From IMG/VR virus record IMGVR_UViG_3300033571_021402, positions 1 to 64,000 of that record: a stretch of 64,000 nucleotides of DNA; one strand, given 5' to 3'. The position numbers and the translations under genes are program-made. The notes under the pieces were generated by a model. It did no database searches and had not been told where the DNA came from. It was given only the letters and a program-made list of their open reading frames with translations. The stretch is from a virus. This document shows positions 7,762-14,568 of this stretch, piece by piece (the first letter of the stretch is position 1; the number at the start of each line of letters is the position of its first letter).

Positions 7762-8225
7762 TGCGTCTCCTTCGATAGTTCGTCACGAGCATAGGGGTTG
7801 TGTGGCTCGTCGTCATGCCACTGTGCGTCAGGCCATGCGGTACGCGTGTGTACCCCGTAGACGTTCTTGCCAAAGATGGCAGTTCCCTGCCAAGCGTGGC
7901 GACAGCACGGCAGTGCGTCGTCTCGTCCTGCTGGGTGGCAGTTCTGACCAATGTCTTGGGCGAGGAGGGGGAAGACATCGAGGAACTTCACTACACAGTC
8001 GTGACACAGAATCCACTCACGGCTGCGCTGGCTTCCTGTCAGGACACCAACGTTGTCATCGAATCCACCGTAGTAGCCGAACGTGTCAAAGGGGAGCACC
8101 CAACCATGGTCGGGGTAGTGGGTCTGCTGGGTACACAGGAGACTGCTACGACAGGCTGAGCATGTCGCTGTGTTGTACTGCCTGATGAGTGGCGTGAACT
8201 CGGGTTGCTGTTGTGCTTCGCTCAT
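7758..8225 (-). CDS. cysteine-rich hypothetical protein
   Basis: A 155-residue protein with several cysteine pairs (TCSACRSSLLC near 23, LCHDC in the middle, PCCRHAW later), probably zinc-binding. ATG 8225 is preceded by TACAGT with 7 nt between, so it looks leaderless; an in-frame start at 8261 would fall inside the promoter. It overlaps the next gene by ATGA. No family recognised. Confidence 0.7.
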   Translation of the reverse strand: MSEAQQQPEFTPLIRQYNTATCSACRSSLLCTQQTHYPDHGWVLPFDTFGYYGGFDDNVGVLTGSQRSREWILCHDCVVKFLDVFPLLAQDIGQNCHPAGRDDALPCCRHAWQGTAIFGKNVYGVHTRTAWPDAQWHDDEPHNPYARDELSKETQ

Positions 8226-8232
8226 GACGATG

Positions 8233-8261
8233 ACTGTACCACGAGATGTACAGGCTTCCAC
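8233..8261 (-). promoter_or_regulatory. promoter, GTGGAA-N17-TACAGT, leaderless
   Basis: Minus strand: -35 GTGGAA (8261-8256), 17-bp spacer ending GTGG, -10 TACAGT (8238-8233). ATG 8225 follows after 7 nt. A GTAGATAAG motif (8271-8279) lies 9 bp upstream. Confidence 0.65.
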
Positions 8262-8338
8262 GTTCGCGCACTTATCTACTACTCACCCGTAGAGCACCCG
8301 TGGCACTTGCGTCGTCCCTGCGTGGTGGCGAACGGAGA

Positions 8339-8704
8339 CTAGGAGACGATTCGTCCTGAGGTCATGCGGAGGAGAACGGCATAGCAATACCTCCGGCGTC
8401 GCGTCGTCTCCAACTCAACCTCGTACCGTCGCCAACCGCTGAGCAGGTCGAGGTCGGCGGGGGAACGGTAGATGCCGAGCTCCATCTCCGTCTCTATCAT
8501 GAGGGAGGGGAGGTTCACCTCAACACCCGTGGCACTTCGCGGTGTCACACCTGCGTCACGGCAGGCCTGAAACACTTTGGTCATGAACAGAGAGACGGCG
8601 AGCATCTGCTCCAACTCGTCCTCGTCTGTCATGTGGGTATTCGTCAGGCGTGCTACGCGGATGCTCTGATACACCTTGCGATGAGGTATGTAGATGCCTG
8701 ACAC
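8339..8704 (-). CDS. hypothetical protein
   Basis: A 121-residue protein of unknown function. GTG 8704 is selected because TACTGT (8712-8717) lies exactly 7 nt upstream with a 17-bp spacer to GGGACA, a leaderless arrangement; a further GTG three codons upstream would touch the -10. The middle (MTDEDELEQMLAVSLFMTKV) is helical, and the C-terminus has an arginine run, TTRRRRYCYAVLLRM. One ACCCGTGGCACTT repeat (8525-8537) lies inside the gene. Confidence 0.65.
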   Translation of the reverse strand: MSGIYIPHRKVYQSIRVARLTNTHMTDEDELEQMLAVSLFMTKVFQACRDAGVTPRSATGVEVNLPSLMIETEMELGIYRSPADLDLLSGWRRYEVELETTRRRRYCYAVLLRMTSGRIVS

Positions 8705-8711
8705 GAATGAC

Positions 8712-8740
8712 ACAGTACACGCTATGTGCGTGTGTGTCCC
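8712..8740 (-). promoter_or_regulatory. promoter, GGGACA-N17-TACTGT, leaderless
   Basis: Minus strand: -35 GGGACA (8740-8735), 17 bp, -10 TACTGT (8717-8712), then 7 nt to GTG 8704. It is closer to a primary-sigma promoter than to the TSGGAA family. Confidence 0.55.
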
Positions 8741-8741
8741 T

Positions 8742-8915
8742 CTATCCCCACTTCACTTCCTTCGTCTGCTTGTCGTTCGGCTCGACAGCAAGCACTTCGA
8801 GCATGCTTCCCTGCGTGAGTAGCGAGCGCACCATTGACAGTGCTTCGTCGATGTTGGCTGGGGCGTCGAGGTCATTGCGCTTGCGCACTGCCACGGTGAT
8901 TCGGTATGTCTCCAT
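8742..8915 (-). CDS. small hypothetical protein
   Basis: A 57-residue protein starting METYRITVAVRKRNDLDAPA and ending KQTKEVKWG. It looks like a single beta-alpha-beta unit. ATG 8915 is preferred over upstream starts, which would run over the GGAAGGCTGTATGGTACTGA sequence that resembles the local promoters but is shortened. It follows the gene at 8918-9127 with a 2-bp gap, so the two may be co-transcribed. Confidence 0.6.
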   Translation of the reverse strand: METYRITVAVRKRNDLDAPANIDEALSMVRSLLTQGSMLEVLAVEPNDKQTKEVKWG

Positions 8916-8917
8916 GC

Positions 8918-9127
8918 TCAGTACCATACAGCCTTCCACAGGCGTGCGACACTCTGTGCCTGCTGAGGGGTCTGACATGGGATGCGTCTGATGACGTGTC
9001 GTGTCCCCTCTGAGGTGGGCACGGACAGCCACACTTCCACGTCATCGCCAATGGCATTGACATGGGTGACTGTCCCTTCTGATGAGAGGTCGTTGATGGA
9101 TGAGGTCAGTAGGTCTGATGCGTTCAT
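8918..9127 (-). CDS. small hypothetical protein
   Basis: A 69-residue protein starting MNASDLLTSSINDLSSEG. The middle (VTHVNAIGDDVEVWLSV) looks like a beta hairpin and the C-terminus is basic and aromatic (ARLWKAVWY). ATG 9127 is supported by TTGACA-N16-TAGTGT with 7 nt to the ATG, a leaderless arrangement. No family recognised. Confidence 0.65.
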   Translation of the reverse strand: MNASDLLTSSINDLSSEGTVTHVNAIGDDVEVWLSVPTSEGTRHVIRRIPCQTPQQAQSVARLWKAVWY

Positions 9128-9134
9128 GGGTATG

Positions 9135-9162
9135 ACACTACACGAGGGGTGGTACATGTCAA
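9135..9162 (-). promoter_or_regulatory. promoter, TTGACA-N16-TAGTGT, leaderless
   Basis: Minus strand: perfect -35 TTGACA (9162-9157), 16 bp, -10 TAGTGT (9140-9135), then 7 nt to ATG 9127. A canonical primary-sigma promoter. Confidence 0.7.
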
Positions 9163-9208
9163 GGGGTGTCATGATGATGAGTGATGTCAAGGGGGTAGGG
9201 TTACCCGT

Positions 9209-9415
9209 ATGACACCCGTGGCACCTCGCAAACCTTCACGCTCTACCTCTCCCCTCATGCGCCTATGGGTGGGGTGGGCTAGGTGGTGCGATGCTCAGTG
9301 GGTGAGGTGGGTGCGCTGGGTCGATGGCATCGGGCTCGAACCTGTTGCGCTGACCATTGCCATTGTGTGCCTCGTCATGGGGGTAATGGTGTTGCTCTCT
9401 ATCGGGCGTGTGTAG
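9209..9415 (+). CDS. small membrane protein
   Basis: A 68-residue protein with a basic, tryptophan-rich N-terminal half (MRLWVGWARW, then WVRWVRWVDG) and one hydrophobic helix at about 46-66 (VALTIAIVCLVMGVMVLLSI). ATG 9209 lies 7 nt after TAGGGT, again compatible with a leaderless start; an internal ATG at 9257 is the alternative. It is the only plus-strand gene between 5.8 and 10.1 kb. A membrane-perturbing role is possible, but nothing specific supports it. Confidence 0.5.
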   Translation: MTPVAPRKPSRSTSPLMRLWVGWARWCDAQWVRWVRWVDGIGLEPVALTIAIVCLVMGVMVLLSIGRV

Positions 9416-9539
9416 AACTACCCGTGGCACCTGCGCTCATCGCAAGGCTTGACACACTGCGCCTCGCATGGCGCAACGATGGGGGTGGGTTATCTACTCG
9501 GGTCGGTGCGTGATGCGTGCGTGCCGGCGTGCGTGCGTG

Positions 9540-9704
9540 TCACTCGCTCGTGCCTGCGTGCCATCGCCATGCGCGACACTCTCGCTTGCTCTGCGCCTTG
9601 CGTGCGTCGGGGATAGTGCTTGCCTTCATGCGCACACCATCGGCAAACGAACGACGTTCGTCTGCTGACCACTTCGGTTGTGCGATGTGCTTGCGCTTAC
9701 TCAT
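9540..9704 (-). CDS. small basic protein
   Basis: A 54-residue gene running from ATG 9704 to TGA 9540, starting MSKRKHIAQPKWSADERRSF. It has many Arg, Lys and Ala residues and one CRAWRW segment, and resembles small basic proteins common in actinobacteriophages (TIPDARKAQSKRECR). TACACT lies 6 nt before the ATG, a leaderless pattern like its neighbours. It is one of few credible genes in the low-complexity 9.4-10.1 kb stretch. Confidence 0.55.
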   Translation of the reverse strand: MSKRKHIAQPKWSADERRSFADGVRMKASTIPDARKAQSKRECRAWRWHAGTSE

Positions 9705-10120
9705 GCGTCAAGTGTACCTGTGATGTCCCTGCGTTCGTGCGTGCTTGCGTGTGCGTCGCACTGCGTGTGCTGACGTGTTGCGTTCGACTGCGTTGCTCTT
9801 GCGTGATGCGTTCGCATGTCGCACTGCGTTGCCTGCTTGCTGTGGGCGTGTCGCATCGCGTTGCCTTCGCACACGCCTGCGCTCACCCAAGCCCGAGCCC
9901 GAGGTGTACGCACCTGCTCTCGCCTTGCGTGATGCCGACTTATCTACTACTGCCCCACTCGCTCGCGTCGCCTGCTGAGGCGTGCGCTCACCACTGCGTT
10001 GCGCGCTCGGATGAGGGTGCGCATGACGTCGCTGAGAGGGGGTGGTCAGGAGCCCCGCGCGCCTTGACCGCGTGTCCCCACAGCAGGGGGGAGCCAAATT
10101 TGAAATTTTTGAGTTCAACT
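9705..10120. other. low-complexity GC-rich stretch without credible genes
   Basis: This stretch is built of recurring short words such as GCGTGCG, TGCGTTGC and TCGCACTGCGT. Reading frames are open on both strands but have shifting, low-complexity Arg/Ala/Cys-rich translations and no ribosome binding sites, so I call no gene. A minus-oriented GTAGATAAG motif lies at 9939-9947. GC-rich sequence ends abruptly at about 10,095. Confidence 0.55.
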
Positions 10121-10147
10121 TTTTTTATATAAATTTATCCAGCCCCC

Positions 10148-10176
10148 TTGTGTTTGCCCCCTGTGGGGTGTAGTCT
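10148..10176 (+). promoter_or_regulatory. promoter, TTGTGT-N17-TAGTCT, leaderless
   Basis: -35 TTGTGT (10148-10153), 17 bp, -10 TAGTCT (10171-10176), then 6 nt to ATG 10183. Confidence 0.6.
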
Positions 10177-10182
10177 GCCGTC

Positions 10183-10434
10183 ATGAGTACTATTTACACC
10201 TACGACAATTTCCTCATCTTTGTCAGCGAAGAGCTCGAACGGCTCAAGGCCGGCGACGCCACAATTCGTTATGGGCAGGTCTATTTCAACTGCCTGTACG
10301 AATTCCGCCCCAGCATCGCCAACGCCATCCGGGCTACCAAGTTTGACCCTTTCCACCGAGAAGAGGTCCATCCTGAGATTCACGTCCACGTACAGGATTT
10401 GTGGGATGAGATGAATCGACAGGTTCTGTCTTAA
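10183..10434 (+). CDS. small hypothetical protein
   Basis: An 83-residue protein of unknown function, MSTIYTYDNFLIFVSEELER at the N-terminus and DLWDEMNRQVLS at the C-terminus, mixed charge, with no cysteine cluster beyond one Cys and no membrane segment. No ribosome binding site precedes ATG 10183, but a -10 lies 6 nt upstream. It forms a likely two-gene transcription unit with the next gene. Confidence 0.7.
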   Translation: MSTIYTYDNFLIFVSEELERLKAGDATIRYGQVYFNCLYEFRPSIANAIRATKFDPFHREEVHPEIHVHVQDLWDEMNRQVLS

Positions 10435-10462
10435 TAGGCTGTCAGAGAGCTCAGGAGGGCGT

Positions 10463-10678
10463 ATGGATGTATTTATTCTTCTTTTGTCTTGTGTGGGGGG
10501 AGTCTGGGGTCTTTTGACCCTTCTGGGGTTCTGGTTCACTGATAAGAAGTGTGTAGAGTGCAAGTACTATGGTCCGTCTGAGTACATGCTGCAAGATGTA
10601 AAGGGCGGTTATTGGCATATGGGGTGCTATGCGGAGAAGCACGATACTAAGTACGGTTATACAGAACCTATTGAGTAA
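10463..10678 (+). CDS. small membrane-anchored protein with cysteine pair
   Basis: A 71-residue protein with an N-terminal hydrophobic helix (about 2-25, VFILLLSCVGGVWGLLTLLG) followed by a short soluble part with CVECKYYG and a later GCYAEK, which may bind zinc or an iron-sulfur group. A strong ribosome binding site, AGGAGGGCGT, precedes ATG 10463. It lies 28 bp after the previous gene and before a hairpin that looks like a terminator. Function unknown. Confidence 0.7.
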   Translation: MDVFILLLSCVGGVWGLLTLLGFWFTDKKCVECKYYGPSEYMLQDVKGGYWHMGCYAEKHDTKYGYTEPIE

Positions 10679-10691
10679 TTCGTCAATATTG

Positions 10692-10742
10692 CTGTTTTTG
10701 CCATCTCCGTGGAGGAAAAACAGCGGCCCCTAATATTTTTTC
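10692..10742 (+). terminator. putative terminator after the 10183-10678 unit
   Basis: CTGTTTTT (10692-10699) and AAAAACAG (10716-10723) form a perfect 8-bp stem. A short GC-rich segment and then a T run (10735-10741) follow. The stem is AT-rich and the T run is displaced, so this is tentative. Confidence 0.4.
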
Positions 10743-10995
10743 TAGCCCAAATATGGGGTACCCCCACAAATTTTGAGCTCTCAGCCGCCACTGGGATAAA
10801 TTTATCCAAAAGAGGGGCCTCAAAAAAAAATCGCGTTGGGCTGTCGCTTTTCTGTTTATTGGAGTCCCCGGTGGTGGGGGTTGCGGGGGGCGCATTTGGA
10901 GACTAGGATGTGTAAATGGTAGAATTAATCGCTACCAAATATGAGCCTATTACTAACAGGGCTGTCCGTATCCGCCGAGTACAGGAGCACACATA
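10743..10995. other. intergenic region upstream of the lysin gene
   Basis: No gene seen. It holds GGGGTACCCCC (10755-10765), the 14-bp palindrome GGATAAATTTATCC (10794-10807), G-rich runs near 10870-10890 and the AGGAG ribosome binding site of the lysin gene. The palindrome is a candidate operator. Confidence 0.5.
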
Positions 10996-12210
10996 GTGAA
11001 ACCTAACCGACTGATTGCTACTGCATTGTCCATCTTGGTTTTAGGGTCTGTTAACCAGGCCCAAGCCGCCCCAGTTGGGGGGACAGTAAAGGAGGTGGTC
11101 AGTCGGTCAGCGCTTACAGCACAAGCTTCGTTTACACCAGCTTCGCATGCAGTTTTTGACCTTCGACAATCGTCCACACCGCGCGCTCACGCCTATGCGA
11201 CAGATTCTTTCTGGGATGAACTAGCCCAATGCGAGACTGCCCAGGACTGGCAGAACGGTGGCCGCTATGCCGGCGGTCTCGGGATTATGAACAGCAGTTC
11301 TTTTCCGAAGTCGTCGATGGGGACGTGGGAGAGGTTCGGCGGGGAGGAGTTTGCTCCGTCCCCTGACAAAGCGACAAGAGACGAGCAAATTCTTGTAGCC
11401 AACAGAATCTCTGTAGGCGGGTATCAAAAATGGGTTGACCGAGACCCCGACTGGGCTCGCCGCCAGGGGGTTCCAGCAAGATACCTGTGGGACCAAAAGC
11501 CGGTTGGGTTCACTGGCTGGGGTTGCTACAAGTCGAAATCCACGGGTAAGTACAGAATGGATAAGCCCAAGATGTACTACTACGAAAATTACAAGGATGT
11601 AGTTTTGTTCTCGTTTAAATTTAACGAAAAGAGCAAGGCTGTCCATGACCTGCAAATGTTCCTCGGCGTGAAGGTCGATAGCCATTATGGGGCAAAGACC
11701 AAAAAAGCACATATCTCGTACTTGAAGAAAAAGAAATTGCCTCTCTCTGGAGTGCCTGGCATGGCTGAAAAGGTCGACATGTCTCGCGTTAGGGCAATGA
11801 GCCTTAGTTCGTCGCCATCAGCCGTCGAAGTAAAACGCTGCCCATCATGGGAAAAGCTGCTTAAAAAATACAAGCTCCCAGTTAAGGAATTTTCTTACAT
11901 CATGTGGCGTGAGAGTAGATGCAAGTCCAAAGTGATTGGCTGGAACTACAGGTCTGGGACGAGCCATAGAGATTGCAAACTCGCTCCGGCTTCTATTTAC
12001 AGGAAGTGCCCTGCTGTAAGGTCTTACGATAGTGGGTTGCTTCAGATAAATAGCTCGTGGGTAACTGTTACGTCACAGGTATGCAGAAGCAAATGGGGCG
12101 ACATGTCTGTTCTTCTGAAGCCAGAGTGCAACATAGCCGTAGCGCGCTATTTGTACGACAATGGCGGAATGCACCACTGGAAAGCAACCTCTGGAAGATA
12201 TTCAGGCTAA
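10996..12210 (+). CDS. secreted peptidoglycan-degrading lysin, Rpf-like plus SLT-like domains
   Basis: A 404-residue protein with a signal peptide (residues 1 to about 27, ending NQAQA). Next comes an Rpf/transglycosylase-like domain (about 70-140; WDELAQCETAQDWQ, GLGIMN), then a peptidoglycan-binding-like segment (about 205-245; KSKAVHDLQMFLGV), then a second lysozyme/SLT-like domain (about 285-400) with MWRESRCKSK and YDSGLLQINSSW. It should cleave host glycan strands during lysis or entry. GTG 10996 has AGGAG 9 nt upstream. The signal peptide suggests Sec export without a holin. Its stop overlaps the convergent rmlD gene by 9 bp. Confidence 0.85.
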   Translation: MKPNRLIATALSILVLGSVNQAQAAPVGGTVKEVVSRSALTAQASFTPASHAVFDLRQSSTPRAHAYATDSFWDELAQCETAQDWQNGGRYAGGLGIMNSSSFPKSSMGTWERFGGEEFAPSPDKATRDEQILVANRISVGGYQKWVDRDPDWARRQGVPARYLWDQKPVGFTGWGCYKSKSTGKYRMDKPKMYYYENYKDVVLFSFKFNEKSKAVHDLQMFLGVKVDSHYGAKTKKAHISYLKKKKLPLSGVPGMAEKVDMSRVRAMSLSSSPSAVEVKRCPSWEKLLKKYKLPVKEFSYIMWRESRCKSKVIGWNYRSGTSHRDCKLAPASIYRKCPAVRSYDSGLLQINSSWVTVTSQVCRSKWGDMSVLLKPECNIAVARYLYDNGGMHHWKATSGRYSG

Positions 12211-13047
12211 AAGCTGCCTGACAAGTCTCTCCATAGGGACAAGATAATGGTCAAGAAGTTCTATCCCCTCATCTTCCATTCTCTTGTTTCTCAAAATTGA
12301 GTTCATTGGGCGCAGCGCCGGTCTCTGGTTTCGTATTGTCACAGATTTAATGGGTTTTATTGGTACGTCGATGCCGGCGAAATCTATAACATTCTTGGCG
12401 AAGTCGTACCATGATGTTGAACCCTGATTTGTTACATGCCAAATTCCGGATGCGTTCATTGTCGCTAGCTCAAGTATCCGCGCAGATGCATCATCGGCAA
12501 ATGTCGGACTGCTGTGCTGGTCATCGACAAAAGAAAGTTCCGACGATTCCCGAGCAATTCTCAAAATTGTCTTGAGAATGTTTTTCCCGGTTTTGCCACA
12601 TACGGAGGAGACGCGTATTACTGCATCTGTTGGACGCATACATGTCTCGCCTTGTAGCTTTGTTAGTCCATATGCGGATAGCGGCGACGGGGAATCGTGC
12701 TCTTCGTATGGCCCTTCCTTTTTCCCATTAAATACATAGTCAGTAGATATGTACGTCACGTGTGCTCCAACATCTGCAGCTGCGCGGACCACATATCTTG
12801 AGCCGTCTGCGTTTATCTTTTCTGCCTTAATTTGGTTGCGCTCGCAACCGTCTACGTCTGTCCAGGCAGCGCAGTGAATAATGTGTGTTGGCTCGTATAG
12901 ATGTATCGCCTCGGTGACGGCTGATTCGTTTGATATATCGAGGAGGTCATGGGTTAATGCAACAACGTCATAGCCGTGTTCATCAGCTCTCTCTACGATT
13001 TCTGAACCTAATTGGCCGCTCGCCCCCGTAATAAGAAATTTAGGCAT
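12202..13047 (-). CDS. rmlD: dTDP-4-dehydrorhamnose reductase
   Basis: A 281-residue NAD(P)H-dependent reductase that makes dTDP-L-rhamnose from dTDP-4-keto-L-rhamnose. Rossmann motif ITGASGQLGSEI at the N-terminus, ISTDYVFNG near 100, and an active-site YGLTKLQGE (YxxxK). Length is typical for RmlD. Its start overlaps the end of rmlB by 8 bp, making it the last gene of the thyX-rmlA-rmlC-rmlB-rmlD operon. Assignment rests on motifs and on the complete pathway. Confidence 0.93.
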   Translation of the reverse strand: MPKFLITGASGQLGSEIVERADEHGYDVVALTHDLLDISNESAVTEAIHLYEPTHIIHCAAWTDVDGCERNQIKAEKINADGSRYVVRAAADVGAHVTYISTDYVFNGKKEGPYEEHDSPSPLSAYGLTKLQGETCMRPTDAVIRVSSVCGKTGKNILKTILRIARESSELSFVDDQHSSPTFADDASARILELATMNASGIWHVTNQGSTSWYDFAKNVIDFAGIDVPIKPIKSVTIRNQRPALRPMNSILRNKRMEDEGIELLDHYLVPMERLVRQLLA

Positions 13048-14005
13048 TTTTCAATGGCTCCCACCACCAACGATTAGCACGGTACCAAGCAATTACGTAC
13101 CATAGGTCGTCTACGATGTTATGCCGTTTTCGCCAACCAAGATTAGTCATCTTGTCGATATTCACTGAATATCTCCTATCGTGACCTTTTCTGTCTGGAA
13201 CATACTCAATCCATTCTTCGTGTTCCAGCTCCATGTGCTCCAGAATCATGTGGACGAGTTCGATGTTTGGCGTTTCGTTTCCAGCGCCGATGTTATAAAT
13301 TTCCCCAGCAGTCCCATCCGTCAGAACCTTGTACACGCCAGAGCAGTGGTCCTCAACGTGAATCCAATCTCGCTCGTTCATTCCATCTCCGTACAGCGGA
13401 ATCTTTTTCCCTTGGAACACGTTGGTAATGAATAGCGGTATTGCTTTTTCTGGAAATTGGAAAGGTCCGAAGTTGTTCGTGCAGCGGGTAACAAGCACTG
13501 GAAGACCGTGTGTAGTAAAGTGTGCAAGCGCCAGTAGGTCAGAGCCCGCCTTCGACGCAGAGTATGGCGAGCGTGGTTCTAGTGGGTCTGTTTCTAGCGA
13601 CGAGCCAACCTCTACAGAACCGTATACCTCGTCAGTACCTATGTGGACAACTCGCTCTACATCTACATGCCGGGCTACATCCATTACTGCGTCTGTTCCC
13701 AGGCAGTTCGTCCTAACAAAAGTGTCAGATAGCGCTATAGAGCGGTCAACGTGGCTTTCTGCGGCAAAGTGAACAACGTAGTTGGAACCTTTCATTGATT
13801 CGACCAGCTTGTCTTTATCGCAAACGTCGCCTTTTATGAATTTAACCCGCTGTGAGTCAATAAAATCCTGCATTGTCTGCATGCGGCCGGCGTATGTAAG
13901 CGAGTCATAGATAATTACATTGTCTTCAGTATTTTGGAGCACATACCGTACATAATTAGAGCCTATAAAGCCTGCGCCACCAGTTATGAATTGCGTTTTG
14001 CTCAT
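13040..14005 (-). CDS. rmlB: dTDP-glucose 4,6-dehydratase
   Basis: A 321-residue SDR-family dehydratase that converts dTDP-glucose to dTDP-4-keto-6-deoxyglucose. ITGGAGFIGSNYVRYVLQN is the NAD-binding glycine motif, FAAESHVDRSI and the active-site YSASKAGSD (YxxxK) are present, as is GTDEVYGS. Slightly shorter than host enzymes (about 330-350). ATGA overlap with rmlC and 8-bp overlap with rmlD show translational coupling. Confidence 0.95.
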   Translation of the reverse strand: MSKTQFITGGAGFIGSNYVRYVLQNTEDNVIIYDSLTYAGRMQTMQDFIDSQRVKFIKGDVCDKDKLVESMKGSNYVVHFAAESHVDRSIALSDTFVRTNCLGTDAVMDVARHVDVERVVHIGTDEVYGSVEVGSSLETDPLEPRSPYSASKAGSDLLALAHFTTHGLPVLVTRCTNNFGPFQFPEKAIPLFITNVFQGKKIPLYGDGMNERDWIHVEDHCSGVYKVLTDGTAGEIYNIGAGNETPNIELVHMILEHMELEHEEWIEYVPDRKGHDRRYSVNIDKMTNLGWRKRHNIVDDLWYVIAWYRANRWWWEPLKNA

Positions 14006-14568
14006 GTTCTTAGCCCATATCGTGGTCTTACTGATTCTGGAATGTCAGAGATGAGGGGGTTTAGTTGGTCTCGTTTTGAGACTATTTTTTCGCCGTCGCC
14101 CCAGTCTGCTTTTATTGCCGGGTCTGACCATAAAACACCCAGCTCGTCGTTTTGGTTGTAATAGCCGTCCACCATGTAGGTAATCGTCATGTTTGTTATC
14201 GCCAAGAATCCGTGCGCCACGCCGGGCGGGATGAATATCCCTCGATGGTCAAAATCGTAGTAACTGGTATCCCCAACATCGGTCGTATACGTGTTCCCAT
14301 ATGTTGGTGAGCCAACACGAAGGTCGTGAAGAACAATTCTGCATATACCAAATGGCACATACCAGTAGTCGGCTTGATGCAGGTGGTAGTGGAGTCCAAC
14401 AAGAGAACCAGCGGCCCTGTCGCCCCTATTCCCCTGTATCATTTCGCGTCCAAGTGGAAGCCATGAGCGACGATAGGTCTCTATGAAGTTCCCTCTTTCG
14501 TCTGCGTGGACGTCTGGATGAATTATCAATACGTCTGTTATTTCATTACATGCTTCAATGCGTGGCAC
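14002..14568 (-). CDS. rmlC: dTDP-4-dehydrorhamnose 3,5-epimerase
   Basis: A 188-residue cupin epimerase converting dTDP-4-keto-6-deoxyglucose to dTDP-4-keto-L-rhamnose. Seen: DERGNFIETYR, GLHYHLHQADYW with the catalytic His region, and FIPPGVAHGFLA, the family hallmark. It starts at GTG 14568, sharing a base with the rmlA stop (TAGTG). Family and role are well supported. Confidence 0.93.
   Translation of the reverse strand: MPRIEACNEITDVLIIHPDVHADERGNFIETYRRSWLPLGREMIQGNRGDRAAGSLVGLHYHLHQADYWYVPFGICRIVLHDLRVGSPTYGNTYTTDVGDTSYYDFDHRGIFIPPGVAHGFLAITNMTITYMVDGYYNQNDELGVLWSDPAIKADWGDGEKIVSKRDQLNPLISDIPESVRPRYGLRT

Larger units (their letters stand above)
8296..9432 (+). repeat. ACCCGTGGCACYT repeat family, four copies
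   Basis: Identical or near-identical 13-mers at 8296-8308, 8525-8537, 9214-9226 and 9420-9432, all on the same strand. They differ only at the penultimate base (T or C). One is inside the 8339-8704 gene and one inside the start of the 9209 gene. They resemble the GTGGTAC part of the local promoters but lack a matched -35. Confidence 0.7.
5813..9947 (-). repeat. GTAGATAA motif family, minus-oriented copies
   Basis: Eight copies read on the minus strand, seen as TTATCTAC on the plus strand, occupying 5813-5821, 6248-6256, 7010-7018, 7386-7394, 7499-7507, 8271-8279, 9489-9497 and 9939-9947. They lie next to minus-strand genes, often just before a promoter, and at 7010 and 7499 they contain or touch a stop codon. 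Apart from the copy at 5813, every minus copy lies to the right of every plus copy. Confidence 0.85.
10129..10807. repeat. imperfect direct repeats flanking a two-gene cassette
   Basis: At about 10103-10140 and 10768-10807 the order AAATTTT-GAG, about 20 bp, ATAAATTTATCC recurs. The second copy completes a perfect 14-bp palindrome, GGATAAATTTATCC (10794-10807). The copies flank the genes at 10183-10678. Confidence 0.55.

Noticed and set aside
9517-9978. Plus-strand open frames rich in Cys, Ala and Arg
   Set aside because: They are shadows of repeated GCGTGCG words and of the 9540-9704 minus gene; there is no start signal.
9708-10118. Minus-strand open frame of 136 residues in the low-complexity region
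   Set aside because: Composition is Arg/Ala/His-rich and repetitive, frames are open on several strands at once, there is no ribosome binding site, and the start lies in AT-rich non-coding sequence.
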